This document shows positions 1 through 4,786 of a stretch of DNA of 6,103 bases, one piece after another; positions within the stretch are counted from its first letter, which is position 1, and every line of letters begins with the position of its first letter. A program made the position numbers and the translations under genes. Source of the DNA: Clostridium sp. CAG:411. Lineage in GTDB: Bacteria; Bacillota; Clostridia; Lachnospirales; Lachnospiraceae. The stretch lies in assembly GCA_000437275.1 (NCBI GenBank), contig FR899737.1, forward strand, positions 47,862 to 53,964, in the 5' to 3' direction. Under the pieces are notes generated by a model. The model saw nothing but the letters and a program-made list of their open reading frames with translations, was not told the origin of the DNA and made no database searches.

Positions 1-8
1 ACATGAAA

Positions 9-26
9 AAAGGCTGTGAATAGTAA
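9..26 (+). repeat. 18-bp repeat copy 1, half of a palindromic intergenic repeat
   Basis: The 18 bases AAAGGCTGTGAATAGTAA occur here just beyond the stop of the transporter ATPase and again, identically, at 4697-4714. The core CTGTGAATAGTAAC differs by only three transitions from the right arm of the hairpin at 3902-3915, CTGTGAACAACAAC. This copy therefore looks like half of the same palindrome family. The partner arm, if present, lies left of the window. Read leftward, the copy ends in CAGCC followed by six T, so it could be the 3' arm of a terminator for the transporter operon if its 5' arm existed. No matching arm is visible inside the window. Confidence 0.6.
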
Positions 27-28
27 CA

Positions 29-856
29 TTAAATCTGTTCATGGTCAATCAAGGAATTGACTTCTTTTCTTAGCTTGATAAACGCTTCTGTATCCTTTAA
101 GGATAAAACTCTGTCGTATGGAAGATAGACAGGAATTTCTTTTTTCACCGTACCAGGTCTTGATGTCAGTACATAAATTTTGCTGGATAAGAAGACCGCT
201 TCTTCAATATCATGCGTGACGAACAATACAGTAGGCTTTTCTACCTGCCAAATCTGCCGCATCAACAATTGCATATCCGCTTTTGTCTGTGGGTCCAATG
301 CACTGAACGGCTCGTCCATAAGAAGTACCTCTGGACTGTTTGCAAGAGCTCTGGCAATTGCGACACGTTGTTTCATACCACCGGATAATTCCTTTGGATA
401 GCTGTTTCTGAATTTCTCCAGCTTAATTACTTTTAAGTATTTATCTACAATGGCATCCTGTTCATCGTTTGGTATTTTCCTGATTTTCAGACCAAATTTT
501 ATATTATCTGCCACTGTCATCCAAGGGAAAAGTGTATAAGCCTGAAATACCATACCACGATCGGCACCTGGACCGATAATCGAATGATCCTGAATGATAA
601 TTTCACCATCGGAAATCTCATCCAGCCCTGCAACCATGCGAAGAAGGGTGGATTTTCCACAGCCGGAAGGACCTACAATACAGACAAATTCATTTTCCAA
701 TACGTTGAGATTTACGTTATCCATTGCCAGTGTATCCCCTTTGGCAGAGTGATAAATCTTCTTTACGTTCTTTACATGGATTTTGCTGTTTGCCAGATTT
801 GCTTCAATATGTTGTGTTCTTTTTGGTAAAACAGTTTTTTTCTTGAATAATCCCAT
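29..856 (-). CDS. NitT/TauT-family ABC transporter ATP-binding protein
   Basis: This is the cytoplasmic ATPase that powers the importer formed with the next two genes upstream, in the NrtD/SsuB/TauB family. The 275-residue protein has Walker A GPSGCGKST at 62-70, the Q-loop glutamine at 105, the signature LSGGMKQR at 157-164, Walker B VLLMDEP at 177-183, the D-loop SALD at 185-188 and the H-loop histidine at 215. All catalytic motifs are intact. The first 25 or so residues are a basic extension before the usual ABC start. The ATG is chosen because AGGAGG lies 8 nt before it, inside the last codons of the permease gene. Only 1 nt separates the two genes, so they are probably translationally coupled. 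It is the last gene of the leftward operon. Substrate is not readable from an ATPase. Context (UAAP1/UAAP2 and a urea-type carboxylase) suggests guanidine or a related nitrogen compound. Confidence 0.95.
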   Translation of the reverse strand: MGLFKKKTVLPKRTQHIEANLANSKIHVKNVKKIYHSAKGDTLAMDNVNLNVLENEFVCIVGPSGCGKSTLLRMVAGLDEISDGEIIIQDHSIIGPGADRGMVFQAYTLFPWMTVADNIKFGLKIRKIPNDEQDAIVDKYLKVIKLEKFRNSYPKELSGGMKQRVAIARALANSPEVLLMDEPFSALDPQTKADMQLLMRQIWQVEKPTVLFVTHDIEEAVFLSSKIYVLTSRPGTVKKEIPVYLPYDRVLSLKDTEAFIKLRKEVNSLIDHEQI

Positions 857-857
857 A

Positions 858-1646
858 TTAATGACCTCCTTCTGCCCAAGGGAACAATTTTTTATTTAGA
901 AATGCGAAGATACGGTCGGTAATCAGTCCAAGAATACCAATTAAAATAATTCCACCAAAAATGGCATCGGTAGCTAAAAATCGCTGTGATTTTAAAATCG
1001 TGTAACCAAGACCTGAGTTAGCAGCGACTAGCTCCGCACTAACCAAGTAGGTCCAAGCCCATCCAATCATCATACGCAAGGTTTCCATTAATCTTGGAAG
1101 CATAGCTGGAATAATAATTTTAAAAATGGTCATTGGTGTGGTAGTACCTAAGGTATAGCCTGCGTTGATTAGGTCATCTGGAACAGAGAGTGCATCATCT
1201 GCCACCATTAGAACCAACTGGAAAAATGTACCAATAAAAATAACAGTAATCTTAGCATTTTCGCCAATACCTACCCAGACCATAATAAGTGGAACGAAAG
1301 CAGGAACAGGCATATATCGTATAAATTCACAAAGAGGTCGTATCACCGCTTCTGCTTTTTGGAAGGTTCCCATTAAGATACCAACGGGAATGCCAAGAAC
1401 AACAGCAATGACAAATCCCAATAGGATACGGTACAAACTGATTCGGGTATTTTCCCAAAGGGAACCGTCTTGAATTGCACTTATATAATATTGTATGACT
1501 TTTGCAGGATTTGGAAGAAAAATTTCGTCTACTGCACCAGTCACACTTGCCAAAGTCCACAGTGCAATAATCACCACAAAGGATAAAATGGCCAGCAGAA
1601 GATATTTTTTCTTTCCAATCTCCTTACGAATACGAATTTTTATCAT
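858..1646 (-). CDS. NitT/TauT-family ABC transporter permease
   Basis: This is the membrane channel subunit of the importer, of the BPD_transp_1 type (SsuC/TauC/NrtB family), 262 residues and typical in length. Hydrophobic segments are visible near residues 15-36, 72-94, 114-128, 132-149, 192-210 and 228-250, giving about six membrane spans after a short, strongly basic N-terminus. The cytoplasmic EAA-like coupling loop runs from about 161 to 184 (NAGYTLG ... IIIPAMLP), where the ATPase docks. The ATG at 1646 follows an AAGGGGGA ribosome binding site about 7 nt away. The gene starts 17 nt after the solute-binding protein stop and ends 1 nt before the ATPase start, so one transcript is likely. 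The transported solute cannot be read from the sequence; a nitrogen source is inferred from the neighbours. Confidence 0.95.
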   Translation of the reverse strand: MIKIRIRKEIGKKKYLLLAILSFVVIIALWTLASVTGAVDEIFLPNPAKVIQYYISAIQDGSLWENTRISLYRILLGFVIAVVLGIPVGILMGTFQKAEAVIRPLCEFIRYMPVPAFVPLIMVWVGIGENAKITVIFIGTFFQLVLMVADDALSVPDDLINAGYTLGTTTPMTIFKIIIPAMLPRLMETLRMMIGWAWTYLVSAELVAANSGLGYTILKSQRFLATDAIFGGIILIGILGLITDRIFAFLNKKLFPWAEGGH

Positions 1647-1663
1647 GGAAAATCCCCCTTGCG

Positions 1664-2692
1664 CTATTTAATAAAGCTATCATCTAGAATTACGCTGGTG
1701 TCATCTGGAAGTTTGTCAATCATTTTTGTAGATAAAAGGAAGTCAGCAGACTGATCCAAACAATATTTCAAGGAAGTAAAATCTTTTCCTTCTTTGAAGG
1801 TTTCCTGATTCTTTTTCTTATCAAAAATGGTTACACCTTTTACAATCTGTAAATAATCGTCCATTTCCAATTCTGCACCATCACAGATTGCCTGTAAAAA
1901 GTCCTTGTCACCTGCGTTTAATTTTTCTACTCCGTCAAACCAAGAGTTGACGATTGCCTGTACGGCATCAGGACTGTTTTTGATTACCTCACTACGAACA
2001 GCCAATGTATCAGGAATAAGACCTGGTTCACTTTCGGTGCTGTATAAAACAGTTCCGGCTGACTTTAGAGTAGTAGAAAGGGTTGGCTCCCATAAAACAG
2101 CAGCATCTACACTACCTGCGATAAAGGCAGGACCTGCATCGTTGATTGTCATGTTGGTAAAGTTAATATCATCAATTGTCATATCATTATCTTTCAGCAT
2201 TTTAAGTAGGAACATATGCTCCAGTGTACCAACTTCGGTAGCAACGGTCTTTCCTTTTAAATCCTTGATAGATGAAATACCATCTTGTACCACTAAGGCA
2301 TCTGCACCAGCGGAGTTATCATTTACCAGAACAATTTTAAAGTCTACCCCTTCATTTAAAGGTGAAATGGCATCAGAGGCCGCAATACAGATACCATCCA
2401 AATTTCCTGAGTAAAATGCGGTCAGGGAGTCGCTGTAAACAGAGAAAAATTTCAGTTTTACATAGACACCATTTTTTTCGAAAATGCCTGTTCCATCCAC
2501 ACCATACCATGCATACCAGCCCGCCATTGGACTGACACCAAGAATAAAAGGATTATCCTTTGTTCCTTTAGAAGCAGAGCTGCTTGCAGTAGCAGTAGTA
2601 GCTTTTTTATCATTACTCTTGCTGCTTTCACAACCAGTAAGTATACATAGCGACATCAGAGCAAGTAATAACATTGTTAAATATTTTTTCAT
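1664..2692 (-). CDS. NMT1/SsuA-like ABC transporter solute-binding lipoprotein
   Basis: This is the extracellular, membrane-anchored receptor of the importer, 342 residues from the chosen ATG. The N-terminus is a lipoprotein signal peptide: KK, then a hydrophobic core, then lipobox LTGC with the lipidated cysteine at 21. A Ser/Thr/Ala/Lys-rich linker (about 22-45) follows. The body has features of the NMT1/NrtA/SsuA class, including DLKGKTVATEVGTLEH near 143-158 and AAVLWEP near 195-201. An in-frame GTG at 2701 would add three residues but leaves only 3 nt after the AAAGG motif. The ATG at 2692 gives a normal signal peptide, although its ribosome binding site (GAAAGGT, spacing 12) is weak. 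The gene lies 22 nt after the second PII gene. Ligand is unknown. Guanidine is the leading guess from context, with urea or another nitrogen compound possible. Confidence 0.92.
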   Translation of the reverse strand: MKKYLTMLLLALMSLCILTGCESSKSNDKKATTATASSSASKGTKDNPFILGVSPMAGWYAWYGVDGTGIFEKNGVYVKLKFFSVYSDSLTAFYSGNLDGICIAASDAISPLNEGVDFKIVLVNDNSAGADALVVQDGISSIKDLKGKTVATEVGTLEHMFLLKMLKDNDMTIDDINFTNMTINDAGPAFIAGSVDAAVLWEPTLSTTLKSAGTVLYSTESEPGLIPDTLAVRSEVIKNSPDAVQAIVNSWFDGVEKLNAGDKDFLQAICDGAELEMDDYLQIVKGVTIFDKKKNQETFKEGKDFTSLKYCLDQSADFLLSTKMIDKLPDDTSVILDDSFIK

Positions 2693-2714
2693 ACAAATCA
2701 CATACCTTTCTAAT

Positions 2715-3053
2715 TTATAATACAGATTCGTTTCCTCGTTCGCCGGTTCTTACACGAATACCTTCTACAATAGGAGAAATAAATATTTTTCCATCACCGG
2801 CACTGTTTGTTTTATTTACATTTACAATAGTTTCAACCAGAAAATCTACATCTTCATCTCGAACATACATGGTAAGCATTCGCTTGGCAACCAAACGATG
2901 TGTCACTACTTCACCATCAAAATCGTATTGAATGGGACTTTTTCCACGACCAATGATTTCCTGAACGGTCATTGCCTGAAAACCAACTTCATCCAATGCT
3001 TTTTTCGTTTCAAAGTACATTTTTGGTCTTAAAATAATGGTTACTTCTTTCAT
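2715..3053 (-). CDS. PII-family nitrogen regulator, NifI2-like
   Basis: This is a small PII signalling protein of 112 residues that in this family senses ATP/ADP and 2-oxoglutarate and controls a partner by direct binding. It has the PII fold signature: MKEVTIILRP at the start, GFQAMTV at 24-30, GRGK at 35-38, the nucleotide-binding AGDGKIF at 85-91 and the C-terminal RTGERG at 102-107. The T-loop (about 38-58) is divergent, and I see no tyrosine at the position uridylylated in GlnB (Tyr51). That pattern, and the partner gene just upstream, fit NifI2 rather than GlnB/GlnK. NifI1/NifI2 normally sit between nifH and nifD and regulate nitrogenase. Here no nif gene is visible and the pair precedes a transporter. 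The ATG has AGGAGGG 7 nt upstream, and the gap from the first PII stop is 16 nt. The target could be the transporter or the enzymes of the divergent operon; nothing in the sequence decides. Confidence 0.88.
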   Translation of the reverse strand: MKEVTIILRPKMYFETKKALDEVGFQAMTVQEIIGRGKSPIQYDFDGEVVTHRLVAKRMLTMYVRDEDVDFLVETIVNVNKTNSAGDGKIFISPIVEGIRVRTGERGNESVL

Positions 3054-3069
3054 GAATGGTCCCTCCTGC

Positions 3070-3396
3070 CTATAGTTCTTCTTCGCCGCTACTAATGGTA
3101 ATCGCTTTTTCTACTTCTGTAAGAAAAATCTTTCCATCACCGTAACGTCCTTCCTTTCCAGAACGAGCAGTATCGGCGATAATCTTTACAACTTTATCTA
3201 CGTTACTGTCCTCTACCACAATCATAATCATTTCTTTTGGAATTTCATCATAATAGGTATCTCCAACCTTTAGACCTTTTTGTTTGCCTCGACCGAGAAC
3301 ACTGGCTTTAGTAACAGCGGAAAACCCTTTGTCCATAAGCGCATCCAGTACATCTTCTGCTTTCTCTGGTCTGACGAACGATTTAATCATTTTCAT
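3070..3396 (-). CDS. PII-family nitrogen regulator, NifI1-like
   Basis: This is the first gene of the leftward operon, 108 residues. It matches the NifI1 type of PII protein closely: MKMIKSFVRPEKAEDV at the N-terminus, GRGKQKG at 35-41, a T-loop about four residues shorter than in E. coli GlnB (PKEM reached at 53-56), IVVED at 59-63 and YGDGKIF at 85-91. The B-loop has a small insertion (RSGKEGRYGDGKIF). No tyrosine sits at the GlnB uridylylation position, so control by uridylylation is unlikely. The ATG at 3396 is preferred over the in-frame TTG at 3411, because that TTG overlaps the GGAGGA ribosome binding site at 3404-3409, which is spaced 7 nt from the ATG. A second ATG two codons on is possible. 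NifI1 and NifI2 form a mixed complex in nitrogen-fixing species. The same pairing is inferred here, with an unknown target. Confidence 0.9.
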   Translation of the reverse strand: MKMIKSFVRPEKAEDVLDALMDKGFSAVTKASVLGRGKQKGLKVGDTYYDEIPKEMIMIVVEDSNVDKVVKIIADTARSGKEGRYGDGKIFLTEVEKAITISSGEEEL

Positions 3397-3422
3397 AATA
3401 TATTCCTCCAATCAAATTTGTG

Positions 3423-3461
3423 TAACTGTTCCTTTTAGCAAGAACCAATAGGGAACAGTTA
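3423..3461. repeat. 10-bp perfect inverted repeat in the PII leader
   Basis: TAACTGTTCC at 3423-3432 is exactly complementary to GGAACAGTTA at 3452-3461, with 19 bp between them. G-U pairs could extend the stem one step on each side. On the leftward transcript the hairpin would form between the terminator at 3475-3525 and the PII ribosome binding site, about 14 nt before that site. It is not followed by a U-tract, so it is not itself a terminator. It could be a protein-binding operator, an RNA element affecting translation, or a partner of the upstream terminator. Confidence 0.6.
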
Positions 3462-3474
3462 TTGTTTTCTTTGT

Positions 3475-3525
3475 AAAAAAAAGAAAAGTACAAAAACAAC
3501 ATGTAATATGCGTCTTTGCACTTTT
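3475..3525 (-). terminator. Intrinsic terminator in the leader of the PII/transporter operon
   Basis: On the minus strand AAAAGTGCAAAGAC (3525-3512) pairs along all 14 positions with GTTTTTGTACTTTT (3497-3484), using two G-U pairs. Inner pairs with one bulge can close the hairpin to a five-base loop. The stem is followed at once by C and eight U (3483-3475). On the plus strand the two G-U pairs become A-C mismatches, so the structure favours leftward transcription. It ends about 65 nt before the ribosome binding site of the first PII gene, and no leftward gene lies upstream for it to terminate. This placement suggests a conditional terminator (attenuator) in the operon's own leader. Alternatively the true promoter lies between it and the gene, and the terminator blocks stray antisense transcripts. 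Confidence 0.7.
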
Positions 3526-3600
3526 TTTATGGGTATATGATAGCATGGCAAAAGAAAGAAAACCATTGTACTAAATTGTAATTTTAGAAATGAAAAACTG

Positions 3601-3752
3601 GAACTAAAGTTCTAGTTCTACTACTTTATGATGTTGTTTTGGAGTGGGTGGTTTTATGGAATTTTAGGCAAGTAGGTCAGTTTACTTTTCACATATAATA
3701 GGAAAGTATTGCTGTAAAAAGGTGAAAAAAGAACTTCAAATAGAACTTTAGT
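3601..3752. promoter_or_regulatory. Candidate operator cluster of GAACT/AGTTC boxes
   Basis: Three contiguous boxes, GAACTA AAGTTC TAGTTC, occupy 3601-3618. Two direct repeats of GAACTT lie at 3731-3736 and 3743-3748, with starts 12 bp apart. ACTAAAGTTCTA at 3603-3614 is a perfect 12-bp inverted repeat of TAGAACTTTAGT at 3741-3752, across 126 bp. The outer boxes of the first group can also fold as a hairpin with six-base loop. The repeated half-site, the one-turn spacing and the place between divergent operons are what an operator for a shared regulator would look like. No regulator gene is in the window. An RNA stem enclosing 3615-3740 is an alternative. Confidence 0.4.
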
Positions 3753-3809
3753 CTACCGGTCAAAACCAGAGGGAGAAGTTTTGTTGTAGCAAATCAAGAT
3801 TTTGGACAA

Positions 3810-3838
3810 TTGTAAGAAATTATTGAAAAAATTATAGT
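3810..3838 (+). promoter_or_regulatory. Candidate sigma-A promoter for the UAAP1/UAAP2/carboxylase unit
   Basis: TTGTAA at 3810-3815 is a fair -35 (4 of 6 matches to TTGACA). TATAGT at 3833-3838 is a good -10 (5 of 6), with the ideal 17-bp spacer. It lies about 105 bp before the UAAP1 start, giving a leader that would contain the hairpin at 3886-3915. A perfect TATAAT at 3694-3699 is the other candidate, but no recognisable -35 accompanies it. The region is AT-rich, so chance matches are common. Confidence 0.4.
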
Positions 3839-3885
3839 ATAGGTATAGCAAACAAAAGCAATAACGATGGAAAGATAGAAGGAAG

Positions 3886-3915
3886 GTTGCTGTTCACGGA
3901 ACTGTGAACAACAAC
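3886..3915. repeat. Palindromic repeat (12-bp stem) just before UAAP1
   Basis: GTTGCTGTTCAC (3886-3897) pairs with GTGAACAACAAC (3904-3915) with one C-A mismatch, around the six-base loop GGAACT. The right arm resembles the CTGTGAATAGTAA module at 9-26 and 4697-4714, differing mainly by transitions, so this seems a full copy of a family of which those are halves. It ends 14 nt before the UAAP1 ribosome binding site. No U-tract follows, so it is not a terminator. It could influence mRNA stability or translation in the leader, or be a passive repeat. Confidence 0.65.
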
Positions 3916-3929
3916 GAATGAAGTGGATT

Positions 3930-3936
3930 GGAGGAG
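3930..3936 (+). promoter_or_regulatory. Ribosome binding site that fixes the UAAP1 start
   Basis: GGAGGAG lies 5 nt before the ATG at 3942. An in-frame ATG at 3918 would add eight residues, but it precedes this site and has no Shine-Dalgarno sequence of its own, being preceded directly by the 3886-3915 hairpin. The start at 3942 is therefore preferred. Confidence 0.85.
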
Positions 3937-3941
3937 TTCTT

Positions 3942-4661
3942 ATGCAGAAGATATTTACAAAGGAATTTAGACCAGGAGAAAAATGGTCCGGATTTATTGG
4001 AAGAAACAAGTATATACACTTTAAGGCATTGGGAGAAAATGCCAATGTATCTATTCTTTTATATAATATGAGAGATAAATCAGAGAGATATAATATGCCA
4101 GATACTTTAAAGGCACAGTATACTGCACATTTGGCAAAGGGAAATGTGTTGATGAGCGACAACGGAAGAGTGTTGGCAAGTATTGTAGAAGATAGTCTTG
4201 GATGGCACGATACCATTGCGGGACATACGACCAGACTTTTGACAGATGAAAAATATGGAAAGACCAGCTACCAGAAGCAGGGAAATGACTATTACCGATG
4301 TGGAGAGGAAAACTTCAAGGTGGAACTGGTGCGAAACAACATGAGCAAGAGAGATTTAGTTCCTTGTGTGAATTTATTTTCCAAGGTGTATGTAGAAGAT
4401 GATGGAAGCATGCATTATGAAGTGGGACACTGTAAGGAAGGTGCTACGGTAACCCTTCGTACAGAGATGGATATTTTATTTATCGCAAGTAATACCCCAA
4501 ATCCTTTAAATCCAAGTGAGGAGTATCCACAGGTTCCAGTTACCATGGAGGTATACGATGCACCACCTACTGATTTGATGGATGAATGTGTAAATCATAG
4601 AAGTGAAAATTACAGAGCATTTGAGAACACATGGGATTATAACAATTTATTGGGATTATAA
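3942..4661 (+). CDS. DUF1989 protein UAAP1-like, probable carboxyguanidine deiminase subunit
   Basis: This 239-residue cytoplasmic protein belongs to DUF1989, known as urea amidolyase-associated protein 1. With its partner (next gene) it is now assigned to carboxyguanidine deiminase CgdAB, which turns carboxyguanidine into allophanate and ammonia. Visible family signatures are ERYNMPDTLKAQYTAHL at 48-64, GWHDTIAGHT at 87-96 with a conserved His-Asp pair, the KRDLVPCVNLFSKV block at 136-149, EMDILFIASNTPNPLNP at 175-191, and cysteines at 120, 142 and 164. The family length is normal, with no frameshift. It shares the HDT and KRDL blocks with the next gene, as expected for paralogous subunits. 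There is no signal peptide. It leads the rightward operon, 125 bp before UAAP2. I left the gene symbol empty because I am not certain which subunit is CgdA. The older annotation would be a urea carboxylase-associated protein of unknown function. Confidence 0.9.
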   Translation: MQKIFTKEFRPGEKWSGFIGRNKYIHFKALGENANVSILLYNMRDKSERYNMPDTLKAQYTAHLAKGNVLMSDNGRVLASIVEDSLGWHDTIAGHTTRLLTDEKYGKTSYQKQGNDYYRCGEENFKVELVRNNMSKRDLVPCVNLFSKVYVEDDGSMHYEVGHCKEGATVTLRTEMDILFIASNTPNPLNPSEEYPQVPVTMEVYDAPPTDLMDECVNHRSENYRAFENTWDYNNLLGL

Positions 4662-4681
4662 ATGTTTGTTTCTTATGTTAT

Positions 4682-4750
4682 GAGCAAGTAGAGAAGAAAG
4701 GCTGTGAATAGTAATCAAGCAGCAGAGCGGATTGCGAATATCCACTTGCC
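4682..4750. repeat. Composite intergenic repeat, copy A (GAGCAAGTAG ... GCGGATTG)
   Basis: GAGCAAGTAG (4682-4691) and GCGGATTGCGAATATCC (4727-4743) recur in the same order at 5621-5630 and 5635-5651, with one mismatch in the second block. Here the two blocks are separated by about 35 nt that contain the AAAGGCTGTGAATAGTAA module (4697-4714) also found at 9-26. In the other copy they are only 4 nt apart. The unit therefore looks like one repeat interrupted by, or assembled with, another. It lies in the gap between UAAP1 and UAAP2. I recall similar repeats from Lachnospiraceae intergenic regions, without having searched. Confidence 0.65.
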
Positions 4751-4760
4751 AACACAAGTG
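4743..4760 (+). other. Small hairpin before the UAAP2 ribosome binding site
   Basis: CACTTG (4743-4748) pairs perfectly with CAAGTG (4755-4760) around a six-base loop CCAACA. It overlaps the end of the copy A repeat and ends 12 nt before the AGGAGG (4773-4778) that serves UAAP2. There is no long U-tract, so it is not an evident terminator. It may be chance or part of the repeat fold. Confidence 0.4.
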
Positions 4761-4786
4761 TTTGCATTAGATAGGAGGATGGAACC

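Larger units (their letters stand above)
3397..3941. other. Divergent intergenic control region, no gene
   Basis: This region of about 545 bp separates the two operons and contains no credible coding sequence; it is AT-rich and interrupted by stops. Reading left to right it holds the PII ribosome binding site, an inverted repeat (3423-3461), a leftward terminator in the PII leader (3475-3525), two ATTGTA direct repeats 10 bp apart (3565-3570, 3575-3580) and an imperfect AT-rich palindrome (3571-3587). GAACT/AGTTC boxes follow (3601-3618 and 3731-3752), with an isolated TATAAT at 3694-3699. A candidate promoter (3810-3838), a 12-bp-stem hairpin (3886-3915) and the UAAP1 ribosome binding site complete it. 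I looked for the conserved cores of guanidine-I, -II and -III riboswitches on both strands by eye and did not find them. No convincing leftward promoter was located. Confidence 0.8.

Noticed and set aside
1905..2414. 169-codon plus-strand reading frame opposite the solute-binding protein
   Set aside because: It is antisense to a confident gene, has no family features, and its composition is as expected from a complement of lipoprotein codons.
2693..2701. GTG start for the solute-binding protein at 2701
   Set aside because: It is only 3 nt after the Shine-Dalgarno-like AAAGG. The ATG at 2692 directly begins a classical lipoprotein signal peptide.
3397..3411. Earlier TTG start for the first PII gene at 3411
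   Set aside because: The TTG overlaps the GGAGGA ribosome binding site that is properly spaced for the ATG at 3396, and PII proteins begin with a sequence like MKMIKSF.
3530..3545. Sigma-54 promoter suggested by GG-N10-GC
   Set aside because: Only the GG and GC dinucleotides fit; the surrounding TGGCAC and TTGC context is absent.
3601..3618. ANTAR-type antitermination hairpin (six-base loop)
   Set aside because: The loop AAGTTC (or GAACTT on the other strand) lacks the required A at position 1 together with G at position 4, and no paired second hairpin with that loop was seen.
3918..3941. Earlier ATG start for UAAP1 at 3918
   Set aside because: It precedes the GGAGGAG ribosome binding site, has no Shine-Dalgarno of its own, and adds residues not typical of the family.
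3397..3941. GlnR/TnrA binding site (TGTNA-N7-TNACA)
   Set aside because: Several TGTAA half-sites exist in the AT-rich region, but none has the second half at the proper distance.
3794..4216. 140-codon minus-strand reading frame across the UAAP1 start
   Set aside because: It lies antisense to a well-supported gene, has no ribosome binding site or recognisable domain, and is a shadow of the UAAP1 codon pattern.
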